Positions 25,287 through 38,583 of a DNA stretch of 64,000 nucleotides are shown one piece after another. The notes under the pieces are model-generated. The model saw only the letters and a list, made by a program, of their open reading frames with translations, was not told the DNA's origin and ran no database searches. How positions within the stretch are numbered: position 1 is the stretch's first letter; each line of letters opens with the position of its first letter. Source of the stretch: Latrodectus hesperus (taxonomy: Eukaryota > Arthropoda > Arachnida > Araneae > Theridiidae); the NCBI GenBank assembly GCA_037975125.1, contig CM075853.1, forward strand, positions 73,138,109-73,202,108. The letters are read 5' to 3'. A program made the position numbers and the translations under genes.

Positions 25287-25297
25287 GAGAGGGGAGA
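25287..25297 (+). other. Candidate polypurine tract of the gypsy-type element
   Basis: GAGAGGGGAGA just before a TGT. LTR retrotransposons prime plus-strand DNA from such a tract immediately 5' of the 3' LTR. Confidence 0.5.
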
Positions 25298-25298
25298 T

Positions 25299-25438
25299 TG
25301 TATGAAGGAGCTCACTATGAAAGAGCTACCTTAATGATGTCTGTAAATAATCCAATTTTGTAAATAAATCTTTAAATATTAGTAAATTTATAAGAACTTC
25401 TTCCTTCCCCACCTAAGCTACTGACTCGTCGTCTGACA
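25299..25438 (+). repeat. Possible 3' LTR (TGT...ACA), short
   Basis: It begins TGTATGAAGG right after the purine tract and ends CGTCTGACA. An AATAAA lies inside near 25362. At 140 bp it is short for an LTR, and no second copy exists in the window to confirm the ends, so the boundaries are tentative. Confidence 0.35.
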
Positions 25439-27798
25439 AATAGAATGGAACCGATAACACATATAATACATACATGCATATTCAATAATCAATTTGTTTA
25501 ATAAAAAATTGTATTTTTCATTAACAATATTTTCATATTCTAAAGCATTCTTTTCAAACATTTCGCTGAAAATAATAAAAAGGTATTTATTTATTTATTT
25601 ATGTTTCATTTATCAACAGTTATTTGAAATTCACTTATGAGTTATTTTAAATATATATTTGAATAATTAATAAAATAATAATAATAATATTAACCTCGTT
25701 TTAAAACCAATAATTGATAATTATAAAAATATTTTTTTCAAAAAATGAGAATTGTTTATATTTTACAATAGCAAGATTCATAAGGATTATTGCTATCGTA
25801 AAATGTGAACATTATTGAAGAAAAGAGATTAATACAAACATTTTCTTAGGCAATTTTTATAAAAAAAAACATGCGTCATTATTAGAATAAAACTTATTTA
25901 TATAATGTTGTTTTTTAAAATAAATTTCTAAAATATTTAAGAATAATAAAAATGTTGTAAAAGAACTTTTATAAACAAAACAAATTTTAGTTGCATTAAT
26001 TCACGGGTTTATTAATGCATATTTTTCAAATCGTAGAAAATTAAACTTTTTAACAGATTACATAATAATTAATAATTATAAGCTTTTCCATATAATACAA
26101 ATGTTAATGAAATGTAATGATTTATTTATCTCTTAAATTAAATTTTTAACAACTGTATTTTTCAGTGCGGTATCTATATTCTTATTACTGGATTTTGAAA
26201 AAAAGAATAGTTTTATTAAATTATTAACTTCAAAGAAAAATATTTTAAGCCATTAACACTAGTTCTAAATTTAAGCAAAAAGTTTATTCATTATTAACTT
26301 TGTTGGAAAGTAAACATTCAACTCATAATAAATGTGTATAAAGGAATGATACCATTGCATATAAAACAAAAATTGGATGTTCAATTACTTGCATCTTTAT
26401 GTAAAAGCATAAAAGAGGTTTCCATTTATTCTAATTCTATTAGTTTTGAGTGAAAAATTAATGAAAAATTTTTTTCCGCCGCTAGCACAGAATTGAAATA
26501 CATTTTTATTAAGTTTAAAAATGAACTGTAAATCTTGAGAAGAATTAAGCTTAGTAACCGTAAAATTGTTCTTAATCCGTTAACGAAGTGAATGAAGTTG
26601 ATGAAATTGAAGCGGAAAATTTCTCTCTGAATCCAAAAAAATTTAAAAGCAGTGACTTGTTCTCTCATTTATGCAAATTTATCAAGTATTTTCCTTTTTC
26701 CGTCGATGGAAACAGTTAAGTATAACAATGTTCTCGTAAACTGTTGAGTGAAAATCAAAGTAAGGAATTTTTTGAAAATTTCCGTATCTTGTCATGAACA
26801 GTCTAATTTATTGCTAGAATGGAAGTTTAAAATAGCCTTAATCGTGTATTCTAACATACATTATATGTCTTTTGACATCTTATACATCAGAGAATTATTC
26901 TTTTAAAAACTGCATTTATAGAGAATTTTAAATATTTTTTTCTAGATTTGCCATTTTGTTTATAGGAGCAATAAAGGGAAAACTTATTATTTTTCTTCTA
27001 CAATATTTACTATTTTAAGCCTAGCTCTTCTGATTTCTCATTGGATATTTATAGTAATTGATTAAATTTAAACATTTAAACTACTCCAACAGATTGAAGT
27101 TATTTAGCTCTACTTTCATTTATTAAATATTTAGAAAACTCGAATTTTAATTTCCATTTTGTAATGGCATCTGCATGACTGAGATGTAAAATAATTTCAC
27201 ATTTTACGCATACATATTTTTTTTACCTATACGTCCGAAGAATGATAATAAAATGGTATTAGTGAAGCCAAACTTAGATCAAATGTAAATCAAAATAACT
27301 TTTTCCTTTAAATTTTATTATAAAAAATGAAATCTACTTTAGACAATTTTGTAAGATAAATATCTTTTTCTTAAAAGTCCTTGCAGATTTTAATCATAGA
27401 TTACAATTAAATTTTTGAAAACAAATTTATCAAAACTCGGAACATTTTTAATATAAATTGATAACAAATTTAAAAATAATGTAGGGATAGTTGTAATTAG
27501 AGGCTTATTCCTTCAGTCATTTAAATATAAATATCAACTATAACAGTTCTCTGATAAAAAAAACTCGGCCAGATCTGAAAATTATTTATTACAATTTACT
27601 TTAAAAGAGAGGATAATACAAAATATATTTCAAAAAAATTATATTGGAAGAAATGTTAAATAAAATTCAATATTTAATTTAGGAATATTGGATTTCACTG
27701 CCTCATTTTGTGGAAGCAAAAGTTGGATTGGGGGGGGTATTGATTCATTATTAATTATTCTTATGACCTGTAGATGGCAAGTGAATTTGTGTTATCCT
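25439..27798. other. Intergenic AT-rich DNA
   Basis: I see no gene or bounded repeat. The minus-strand open frame at 26426-26668 is a Phe/Leu/Ile-rich chance frame. Confidence 0.5.
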
Positions 27799-28000
27799 GA
27801 GAGAGAGAGAGGGAGAGAGAGAGCGGAGGAGAGCAGGAGAAAAAAAGAGAGAGTGGGAGAAAAAGGGAGAAAAAATGTGAGAGGGTGAAAAAAAGAGAGA
27901 GAAAGGGAGCAAAAGAGAGAGGGAGAAAGAGAGAGAGGGGGAAGAAAAAGAGAGAGGGGAAGAAAAAAGAGAGAGGAAGAAAAAAAGAGAGAGGGAGAAA
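27799..28000 (+). repeat. Polypurine (GA-rich) tract, about 200 bp
   Basis: Almost every base on the plus strand is A or G, built of GAGAGA, GGGAGAAAAA and GGAAGAAAAA units with only a few C/T interruptions. It creates open frames on both strands (Arg/Glu/Lys on plus, Ser/Leu/Phe on minus) that are artefacts. Such tracts can form triplex DNA. Confidence 0.95.
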
Positions 28001-30414
28001 TTTTTTAAAATTGTGCTGTTACAAAAATATTTTATTAACATTACTTGTGTTACGATGCATTGTTTTATATTAAGATTTTAGGATAAAAATAAAATGTTAA
28101 ATAACTCATTAAAAAAACAACAACAATGCATTTCTAAATCAAGAGCTATCTCATATTAATTCCAAAATGTTCTTGTAATCTGAATTTTAAAAACATGATT
28201 AAAAGATGAAACTCAAACTAATCTTGAAAGCTAAGTAATCAAGCATTTATATCATAGAAGAAAATAAAATTCGAATCGTATTTTAAAATCTTTCGAATAC
28301 ATTAAAAATCTTGTATATCTTGTTAGAGATTTGCTGAAGATTTATTTGAGTGTCAGCAGGGTACTTATACTCTTGAATACATGAAGGCTACTTTGACAAA
28401 TTAATTTCACCTGTCACGTGGCGATATTTTTAATAAAAATAATTTGGTGGAGGCAAGTACTGTTGTGTGTGTAATTTTAAAGTAATTTATTCAATGTAAA
28501 TAATTTCCATCAGGGACACATTCGTAGTATAATTTTTGGAATTATACTTTAAACTCTTTTTATGGGAAAAATTGTACAAAATAACATTTAAAATTAAACA
28601 TAATAATTACAAAACTTAAGATGATAATTAAATAATTACTTCTGATTCTCTTGGCAATAAATCATCAATATAAACATTAAACGATTATAAAAGACAAAAA
28701 TGAATTGATACAATAGTAAATTTTGGATGTTAAGTATGAGTAATGAAAAAATCAAAATAAAAAAAAATCTTTCACATTAAAAAAGTGTAATAGCACACAA
28801 AACGCCTTTACATCAATCAAAAAATGAGCAAATAGATTTTTTGAAATTCCATTTTTGAAAATTTTTTTTTGAGTTATTTAGAGACTGATATTCTTTTAAC
28901 TGTCGTTTAGACAGTGAATAAAAGCCGTATGCAAAAAAAGGAGAAAAATTCAGCATATATTAAAATAGGATGCACCCTCATTTCTACAAATTCTATTTGA
29001 GAGTATATTTGCTTCTTCGATGTGGACATATAAATACAGACTTCCGTCAGATCAAATAGCTATGTTTTAGCCATATTTCTTAAGAGAACACTGTAAGGAA
29101 AAGTAAATATCTTTTTTTTTTTAACGCACAATCGTTATTTTCCTAAGGAAAATGTAAATTATAGAGAAGACAAAATAAAATGAAGAAAGAAAAAGTAAAA
29201 TTGAGATATATTTAGTATATTGAAATTGGAAAATTCATGAGAAGATAAAGTAGGAAACAAAAAATTATTCTTATTTTCCATCTTCTTATAGTCATTTTGT
29301 TGAACGTAAATTAACGACAAAAAATATATGAAAGAAACCAATCACTGTCTCGAATGCTATAAGATTTAAATTTTCTTTTAGAAAAATGTTTTAACTCTTA
29401 ATATGAGAAGTAGGTATAATATATAATAAGTAAATAATTTTACATTTCATATAGATAAATTTCAAATAGAAAAAAAGTAAATTTTAAAGATAAGCCTATG
29501 AAAGACAGAAATTATATCTCTCATATATATCATTTTTTTAATGATTAACCACTGATATCTCGGAAATTCACAAGGTGAAGCAAACTGTGCTTTTTTCTTG
29601 GAGGGCAGTTGCAATGTTGATAGCAATAAAATAATTTTAATTTTGATTCTTTATTATAAAAAATGTGATTTCACACTTTTTTTTATCAAAAATATTTTAA
29701 AAATTAAAAAAAAAATCAACTTATAATCCTATTATTTTAACACACACACACACACGCACACGCACACACACATGTATATATAGCCATAGATAGATAAATG
29801 AATAAACTATGAAAAACTGCTTAAAAATATAACTAAGTCGGGTTTTAGGACTGATGAAGGCTCTTGTGCCTTGCCTAGGCATGTTATAATATGTAATATG
29901 TATAGATCTGTGTTCTTACAATAACACATGTTATGGAAATAATTTTTGTTTAATAAATGTTGAGTTTTAAAATTGATATTTTTTATTGCAAATGATCATT
30001 CCATTCTGAACCACGACAATATTGGTGCATCGGATGGGGAATCATGGATTAAAAGTGAGAAACTGTTTTCCAAATATTTTTTGGAGAATTATAAACTTGA
30101 AGGAATGGTAAAATTTCTACAATAAATAAAGTTTCTAAATCAATGCGAAAAGGAGCATGTTGGAGCTGCTATTACTAAAGTAGTTGCCAAGTTCATAAAA
30201 TAAACAAAACTACAGAAAATGCTGACTCACTTTCTGTGTTGCGCGAGCTCTTAGAGGTTAAAGATTTAGTTTTAAATATTATGATTCAGTCATAGAATAT
30301 TCTGAATAAAATTCTTTCGTCAAAAATAAAACTGAATCTATATGATGTGTGTTGCATTGTTTCTAATGTCGAAAGGATATATGTATTGTCCAATGTATTG
30401 TCGATAAAAGTCCG
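28001..30414. other. Intergenic DNA with a (CA)n array and possible SINE scrap
   Basis: No gene. 28976-29040 resembles the body of the worn SINE at 42.0-42.2 kb (CTTCTTCGATG...ACATATAAATAC). 29840-29890 is a GC-richer short segment with small hairpins. 30010-30360 may be further decayed retroelement sequence belonging with the integrase scrap that follows. Confidence 0.4.
29740..29772. repeat. (CA)n microsatellite
   Basis: About 33 bp of CA repeats with two CG interruptions, followed by TGTATATATA. Confidence 0.9.
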
Positions 30415-30657
30415 TGGCTGGAAGGATTCAGGAAGAGACAGATACAAACAGTTAAAACTTGTTTAAAGAAAATGATTGATAAATCATCTCTCATCCTTAA
30501 AAAAATAGAAACGTATTTAATAGAAACTGAAGGATGGTTTGCACAAGTGTGTGAATCTCTCCTCTAAATTCCCCCACTAACCACTTTTCACTTTTTAGTA
30601 GGTAAAATATTGATGTCTTTGCCAATAATTAAACGTAAAACTGAAGAATTAATATGA
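30415..30657 (+). pseudogene. BEL/Pao-like integrase fragment
   Basis: An 80-codon frame with one internal stop (TAA 30565-30567) ends at TGA 30655-30657. It reads WLEGFRKRQIQTVKTCLKKM, then SSLILKKIETYLIETEG, then after the stop IPPLTTFHFLVGKILMSLP. This order matches the C-terminal half of BEL/Pao integrases: a GGFWER..VK.CLRK-like block, a LLTEIE.V.NSRPL-like block, and PLTP.HFL.GR..TSLP. Nothing else of the element is clear, though 30010-30360 may be older remains. Assignment rests on motif order only. Confidence 0.6.
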
Positions 30658-32154
30658 GTAAAAATTATTTTGATAAAAAATTTAAGTATCGACAAACCCT
30701 TTTGATTTCAAAGAGTTTGTTGACAGTTAAATTCAGAAAGTTTAGAATTTGCAGGAAATTTAGAATTTTGAAATAAGATGACAGGGAGAAATTTGATGAA
30801 TTTGAGATCAGCTTATATTTATTCTCAACAAGGTAAATTCTCTTAATTTAGGATAAATAATTTTGTTTTAATAAATGATGAGCATTATTCTTAAAATATG
30901 TGAATGATGGCTAGAATTATGGAGTTGTAGAGAGGAAGAGTCCAAAAAGTTCCTTCTCTTCTACAAACACACAAGAACAATGTAAAGTGCTCTTTGTATA
31001 ATTTATTTATAATTTAATATTTAATTCTGTCAGTTTATGTGAAAAGAAATATTTAATTTGTTATTTTAATAATTTTTTTATGTATTTAGTGACAATATAT
31101 TTTTATATTCCCTTTGATGAAATAATCTATTTCTTTTCTATTAAAATATATTTGTTAATTTTTACGCAGAAATTACTTGATAATTTTTTATTAAGAAAAT
31201 TCTAAGATGTTTAATCTAAAAAAAATAAAGAAATACTATTTATCGTAACTTATTTTAAATCAAATAAGGCAAAAAGTTTTGCTCTAGAGATTATTTTCTG
31301 AAACTTCTTTTAAGCTTATGTGAATACGAACTTATAAGTTATTAAGTGACTCCTACATATACGAAGTCAAAGTAAAAGAATTCGTTTAAAAAAATATTTT
31401 AGAAATAAAAGCTTAATGTATAAAAATTATTAACATCCTCATTAAAAACTTTAGAATGTCGTAAAATATTATACGCATGCGTAAATAAATCAGGCTCGTA
31501 ATATTGAAATGAAAATATATTTAGATCGAAATAAAAAATTTCACTTACTTATAATTATTCATCGTAACATTTACTATTTTAATTAGATTACTATGTGCAA
31601 ATTTATTTGTATGATGATTTCTTTGGTTGTAAGCTTTTTTTTTAAAGAAGAAAGTGTGTGTGTAAAATTGAAAAATGTCAATAATATGTTACTAATATAG
31701 GAGGGATACAAAAAAAAAAATTTGTTGTAAAGATTGTTCAAAATGGAATAAAACTATACATTCGTCATTTGTGTGAATTAAGCATTTTTAATTGATTTCA
31801 GTTCTCTATCCTTTTTACAAAGTGTAGTATCAATAAAATTTGAGAATTTTATCATTATAGAACGAGAATTTGAAATAATAAATTTCAAAATGTTTACTGC
31901 CATGAAAATTTTTACAATTATCTGTGACAATCTAACGTTCAATTTGTGATTTGGTAAGTGCTTAATACATTTAGCTGCAAACATATACTATTTTTCACTG
32001 AGTATTTCTGTTTTCTGAAATATTTTGTACGAATTTTTCCTTTGGTCGCACTAAACTGTTATACATTATTAAGATTTCCAACTCAGAAATTTTGTCACTG
32101 TTTTATACACAAAACATCTGAAATTTTTTATTGGCATTGATGATATGATTAATT
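30658..32154. other. Intergenic AT-rich DNA
   Basis: I see nothing supportable here apart from chance open frames. Confidence 0.5.
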
Positions 32155-35100
32155 CTTCACCGATGGTGTTCCCACCTTATCGTGGTGGTGTGGTTTGTGT
32201 GTGCCAATGATCCCGAGAGCAATGGCGGCGGGAGCTTCGGCTCCTGGCAGGGTCACCTAAGCCGGACAGGTCGGAGGGGAGGCACCAGACAAAGTGGAAC
32301 ACCCTGGTCCTCCAGGTTGGGGGTTGGGCGCAGGGCCAATACCCTTGCCCCGTAAAAATCCTCTGAGTCAGAAAACTCAAAGAAACACTCCCGGACTGGC
32401 TATTGTTAGACGACCTGGCACGAATTCGGATTTGGCTTTTAAAACATGGAATATTAGAACCTTGTTTAGTAGTGGGGCACTGAGGAAACTCACTGACATA
32501 TTTTTGGAGTTCAAACTTAACGTACTTGCTATCCAGGAAATGCGATGGACTGGGAAAGGTGTAATGGACAAGCGAAATTGCAGCATATACTACAGCTGCC
32601 ATAACAAAAAACATCAATTCGGAACTGGTTTTATAGTTAGTAAAATAATTCGTGACAAAGTAATAGATTTCTGACCAGTGAATGAACGAATGTGTAGTTC
32701 ACGTATTAAGGGTAGAACCCACAATATTTCAATTGTCTGTGCCCACGCCCCAACAGAGGAAAAAAAAGATGAAGAAAAAGATGAGTTTTATGATCTTCTT
32801 GAAAAGACATACAGTGAATATCGCTCAAATGATGTGAAATTGGTTATAGGCCCTTTCAACGTAAAGATAGGACATGATACTAGTCTGAGTAAATTTATGG
32901 GAAACGAAAGTTTACATGAGGAGACAAGTATAAACGGTTTTAGATTTCTTAATTTCGCCTTCTCTAATAACATGGTAATTTGAAGTACTACATTTAAACA
33001 TAAAAGAATACACAAAGTTACTTGGAGATCTCCAGATGGACAGACCCAAAATCAAATAGATCATTTACTAATCGATCTGAGACATAGAAGCTGCCTCATG
33101 GACACCCGAACTTACCGGGGAGCAAACGTAGATTCGGACCACTTTTTGGTGGTTTCCAAGCTACGCTACAAAATTAACAAGTCATATCATAAAAGAAGAG
33201 ACAATAACAATGAGAGGATAGATATTGAACACCTGAAGAGGACAAAGATTGTGAATAATTACAATATGGAAATAAAAAATTCAATTGTAACGAGTGACGG
33301 ATCCCATACAGTGGATTCTATGTGGCAGAACTTAAAACAAGCCATTATCAATGCATCCAGAAAGACTATTCCAGTGTTAGAGAAAAATAAAAATAAAAAC
33401 GTATGGTTTGATGAGGAGTGTAGTGAAATAACGAAGAAGAAGAACGAGGCATATAAGATCATGATCCAGAAACACTACACAAGAAATGCGGAGGAGAGAT
33501 ACAAAGAATTGAGGAGAGAGGAAAAAAGAACCCATAAAAAGAAAAAGAGGGAATATTTAGAAGATCTCTATAGAGACATTGAACACTTGAAGTCTCAGAA
33601 GGAGGCTAGAAAGTTTTATCAACTTGTAAATAATGTGAGGGCTGATTATAATCCCATTACTACCACCTGTAAAAAGAAAAATGGAGATCTCACCCGTGAC
33701 CCAGATGAAGTTTTGGCTCGTTGGCGTGAATATTTTATGGAACTTTTGACGGGTAAAGATAAAGTGGAAGACCTGACCACTCTTGCTGTGCTGCCATCCT
33801 TGTCCTCTAATGATGAGGACTTGGAACATAATATACCATCTATACATGAAGTTGAAGCAGCTATGAAAAAGCTAAATAACAATAGGTCGGCTGGACCCGA
33901 TGGTATTAAAGCCGAACTCCTCAAAACCAATGAAAGGAGTCTAAACAAAGCAATTCATGATTTGATCTGTTGCATCTGGACACAGGGAAAAATGCCCACT
34001 GAGTGGGAAGAAGCTTCTGTCTGTCCTATTCACGAAAAAGATGCCAAATTGGAATGCAACAACTATAGAGGAATATCCTTGCTTAATACGGCTTACAAAA
34101 TCTTCTCCCTTATTCTATTCAATCGGCTAACATACTACACTTCCAATATTATTGGAAATTACCAATGCGGATTTCAGAGGGAAAGAACAACGACCGACCA
34201 ACTACACACTATAAGGCAGATCCTGTAAAAACCAAGGAATATAATATTGATACGTACCATCTTTTTATCGATTTTAAAGCTGCCTATGATAGTGTTTTTC
34301 GCTACAAATTACTAGAAGCAATGCTAGAATTTGACATCCCAATGAAGCTGGTTAGCCTTACCAGGATGACTCTAAAAAGAGTCTCATGTAGAGCAAAAAT
34401 CTTGTCAAGTCTCTCGGAGCCTTTCTTTACTGAAAAAGGCCTTAGACAGGGAGATTCCCTGTCCTGTCTATTGTTTAACATTGCTTTGGAGAAGACTATC
34501 AGAGACTCTGGTATAAAGACAAATGGTACTATCCTACATAGAACAATTAAACTTCTTGCCTTTGCCGATGACATTGATATCATAGGAAGATCAAAGAGAT
34601 CTATCATTGAGGATTTTGTAGCGCTTGAGAATGCGGCAAAGGAAATGGGAATTATTATTAATGCACACAAAACAAAATTTCTGATTGCAACAAATAAATA
34701 AAACTTTTGACCCAACACCTTTGAGGATAGGTGATTATACTTTTGATTCGGTAAAACAGTTTAGTTACTTAGGAACTTTGATCTCATGTAACAATGATTT
34801 AAAAATCGAAATTAATAATAGAATCTTTCTTGCTAATAGATGCTTTTATGGCATCAGAAGCCAATTCAAATCTGGGTTAATTTCTATAAATACAAAATTG
34901 AACTTATATAAAACCCTAATCAGGCCAATTGTTCTGTATGGTAGTGAATGCTGGACCCTCATTAAGACAGAGGAGGAAAAGCTATTGATCTTTGAAAGAA
35001 ATATTTTGAGGAAGATTTTTGGACCCATCCAAGTGAATAATGAGTGGAGGATTTTATTCAATCATGAAATCAATAGAAAATATAGCAAATACGGTGGGAC

Positions 35101-35381
35101 CGATATTGTAAGAACTATAAAGGCATCACGAATAAGGTGGTTGGGCCACCTGTACACATGCACCGATGCTTTTCCCACCAAAAAAGTGACATTCTCAAAA
35201 ATCGAAGGGATTCGTCGTAGAGGACGTCCACCCACGCGGTGGCTGGACGATGTTGAAAAAGACCTCAAAATAAAGGGAGTCAACCGATGGAGGGCTGTTG
35301 CGGCTAATAGAGTCAGCTGGAAGAAGATCAGCGAGTCAGCCTTGGCCTGCAATAGGCTGTTGAGCTTGTGAAGAAGAAGAA
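32155..35381 (+). mobile_element. Near full-length RTE-type non-LTR retrotransposon (about 3.2 kb)
   Basis: Composition jumps at about 32157, where a GC-rich leader begins (CACCGATGGTGTTCCCACC...). The element ends in a short AAG-repeat tail (GAAGAAGAAGAAAT) after the stop. Length, the single ORF with an apurinic endonuclease before a reverse transcriptase, and the simple-repeat tail fit the RTE group. Possible target duplication: ATGATTAATT (32145-32154) versus ATGATTTATT (35382-35391), 9 of 10 bases. A related 3' end is at 56.1 kb. Confidence 0.85.
32294..35371 (+). pseudogene. RTE-type endonuclease/reverse transcriptase polyprotein, broken by two stops and two frameshifts
   Basis: Start ATG 32294 follows an in-frame TAA at 32258. 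Endonuclease: KTWNIRTL, LAIQEMRW, CAHAPT, GPFNVKIG, QIDHLLI and SDHFLVVSKLR, ending about residue 285. A basic linker follows, then reverse transcriptase: SAGPDGIKAELL, FIDFKAAYDS (first Asp), GLRQGDSLSCLLFN, LLAFADDIDIIG (catalytic FADD) and YLGTLIS. The C-terminus has RIRWLGHL and RRRGRPPTRWLDDVEKDL. Breaks: TGA 32672-32674, TGA 32981-32983, a frameshift near 34225 (frame 2 to 1) and another near 34690 (back to frame 2). The usual GDFN of the nuclease is GPFN here. The reverse-strand open frame over 32177-32617 is a shadow. Confidence 0.9.
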
Positions 35382-35391
35382 ATGATTTATT

Positions 35392-38300
35392 TGATTGCAT
35401 TTATTTCATACAATCAATGCAACATTTGATGAAATGCGTTGTCTAATCCAAAATTAATTTGAAACAAGACTTATTGAATATCAATTATGAAAAAAGTATG
35501 AGAATGATAAATATATGTATATATTTGTATGTATAATGTAATTATATTAACTCTCTATATGAGAAAAATAATTAATTATTGTGTAGAAAATTAACAATTT
35601 GATTACACAAAATATACAAAAATACAATATAATATAAAGAACAATTATAAACTGTCCATTTCATCATTAATATAAAATAAAATTAGGAAAAGGAAATATA
35701 AGAAACAAAAAATGAGAAAATACTTATACATTCTATATTTATAACATATTATTGTAAAATATTATTAGTATTCTTTTGAAGAGATGTGAGGAAGTTGAAA
35801 CGTACCGTGTGTGAAATTAAAAAGAAAGCAAAAATTACTTTCCACAAGTATAGGGTGAAAGTAAATACATCTTGACATCAAGTTTTTCAAAAATTAAAAT
35901 AAGTAATTTTTTAAGCAAAAATCGAAAATTCTAAGATTTTAAAATTTTAGAATTATAGAATACATATTTTTCCTATTTTATTACATAATAATAAATTTTA
36001 CTAGATAATGTAAACCATACAGTTACACAATCGATTCAAAGAGTTAGTGCTATTTCGTGCTTTCAAAGAAAATTAAAAACAGGTTAAATGAGAAGAGTGC
36101 ATTGTGATAGTTTAAGGTCATAGGTGCTAATAACAATTCTGTAAAGTTTGTCTTAAAAAATTTTAATGCAGATTTTAGTAAATATTTAAAAATAATATTG
36201 AAAAAATATTTTCATTATAAACTTATTCAGTTCCAGAAAAATTTAAAAACATTAATAGATATTTCAAAACATGTATTGTGCAATATTTTTTTCAATAAAG
36301 CGGAAAAACAGTTTGTAGCGAATAATTAAAAATTACTTTTTATCTAGTCAATTTTGTACTATAACAAATATATTGGCAAAAATGCATTTAATCATATGAA
36401 CCAAACCACTTCTATTAACAGTAAAATTTATTTATCAATTTTTAGTAATGTAAATCCTCAAGTGATGCTATATTTATAAATTTTGGGAAAATTACATGAA
36501 AATTTTATCACTTTTTTATTTCATTACCACTGAGTTTTATCAGCTACTTTTCACTTCATAAAATTTTCGAATATTTTTTGTTTCGCCTGAAATTTAATTA
36601 ATTTATTTATTCTTTACATGAAAACTATTAAATTATTTTCCTCCCAAATCCATTTCTTTGGTTTCATATCAGTAGCAAAGAACATTAAAAAAAATATATT
36701 ACTCATATAAAAACCGAAATAAAGAACAAATAAATTATATTTATCAATTACTGAAGTTTTTCGTATCTTTAATTAAATTGAAACGTTATTGTATTTTTCT
36801 CACTTTATTTTTAAGAAGTGAACCTTTTCTGTTTAGTTTTTAAAGAAAGATATTTAGATAAATTAAAAAAAAAATATGAAATGCCACTTTTTAGCAATTT
36901 CCAAGTTTAAAAGAATGATCTGAAGTAGTGAAAATCTTTTACGCTTTTTAAAAATTCAGAGTCTGAATTAATTACAGGTTTATTTTATATATATCTCTTT
37001 TTAATAAGGATTACCTAAATTTTTAAGATCCAATAAATGCTCAGAGTTCAAATGTTTGTTAGCTCGAGAGAATTTGAAATCAAATTTTAATTTATTTTGA
37101 CTGCTGAAAAAAAATCCATGAAAAAATAATTTTAAAAAGTAAAAGTGTAACACATGAATACTTTGTGGCTTTATGTAAAATAACAAAATTATGAATGCAT
37201 AAATAAGCTTTGTAAATAACAAGAACAATTTCTTGAGAATTTTTTATTGTTTCTGAGGAGAGATAAACATATTTATAGTATATTTATTTCTCCAATTTTT
37301 ATTAATTCTGAAAACAATTCTGATTAATTGGTTGTAAATTTAGTTTCTGAAAAATAATAAGAATATGTTTATTACATATGCATACCAACATGTACGTAGT
37401 TTATTAAAGAAAATTTTATAAATTTTATTAGCACGTAAAATAATAAAGAATATTGAATTATGCAAATGCATTTTATAACTCATAAACTTATGCAACCTAC
37501 TTACTTAAATGATCAAATCACATTAAAAAAATAAGCATAGCAATCAGGGGTGTTATTTATATCAGCATCTTTCTTTATACATCAACATATGAATGTGATT
37601 ATTCTATAGGCATTTCAAATAATTTATTTTCATCATTTAAAATAATCCCAGGCTTATAGATTTGATTAAATACAATTTATATTTATTTGCTATTTTAATT
37701 AGAAATTATATTTTTATAAAAATGGAATAAAACTAAAGAAGATAATAAAATTTTAAAATTCAAAAGAGTCCTAAGTTAAAACTTTAGAAATAAGAACAGT
37801 TAAAATAAGCAGGAAATCAACATTCTGATCCTATTTGAAGTGAATTTAGATTCCTTTACTTTGAAAATTAAGATTTTTTATTTTACAAGGTTTTGACAAG
37901 TTAGGTTGCTGTTAGCATTTCGGAGAAATATTATTACTTAATATCACTTCCGTTATATAAGTTTTCTTAATGATTTTGGGAATCATTATTTCAATATATT
38001 CGTAGCACATTTATATCAATTCTAATGAGTTCTTTTCTCATAGAAGAGGAAATTTTACGACATTTTTAATACGTTTCAGAAGGCAATTGATCATCTTTGC
38101 TATTAATATTTCTATGAAATTTTTGCAATAAAATAACTTACGTAATCACGTAATTTAATGCCAAACAATGTCGTAATTATATTAGTAAGCTGGTTGAAAA
38201 TAAAACCTTTTCTTCCACAAAAATTAAAATGCACAAACATGCAATAACTATGCAATAACATGCAACTCAACAGAATTCCTAAATATTACATAAATTATAC

Positions 38301-38583
38301 TATTTGCAATCGTACAAAATTAATGTTTAAAGTACCAATCAATAAACTGTGTGCATAATAGCTCAAAATTTTCATATTACAAAGATCTTGTCATTCACGA
38401 AAACTGTGTATTCTTTGAAATTAATCCCCAACAAGTAGCTACTATTTAAAATTTTCCTGCATAAAAAGCATTCTTTACATGCAACTCAAAATAATTAAAA
38501 GATATTGTGGATTCAGTATGAAACAATGCCCAAATCAATTCCTTTTTGGCGAAAGTTTTGGAGATTAAAATCATAATATTTAT
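35392..38583. other. Intergenic AT-rich DNA
   Basis: About 3.2 kb without a gene or a bounded repeat that I can recognise. Confidence 0.5.

Noticed and set aside
26426..26668. 80-codon minus-strand hydrophobic frame
   Set aside because: Chance frame in AT-rich intergenic DNA.
27751..28041. Ser/Leu/Phe-rich minus-strand frame and Arg/Glu/Lys-rich plus-strand frames
   Set aside because: Both are low-complexity translations of the polypurine tract.
29855..29885. Hammerhead-ribozyme-like CTGATGA followed by an AAGGC...GCCTT hairpin
   Set aside because: The GAAA(C) that must follow stem II is missing (TTGCC instead), and no closing stems are visible.
32177..32617. 146-codon minus-strand open frame
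   Set aside because: It lies antisense to the GC-rich leader and start of the RTE element. Such frames are a by-product of that sequence.
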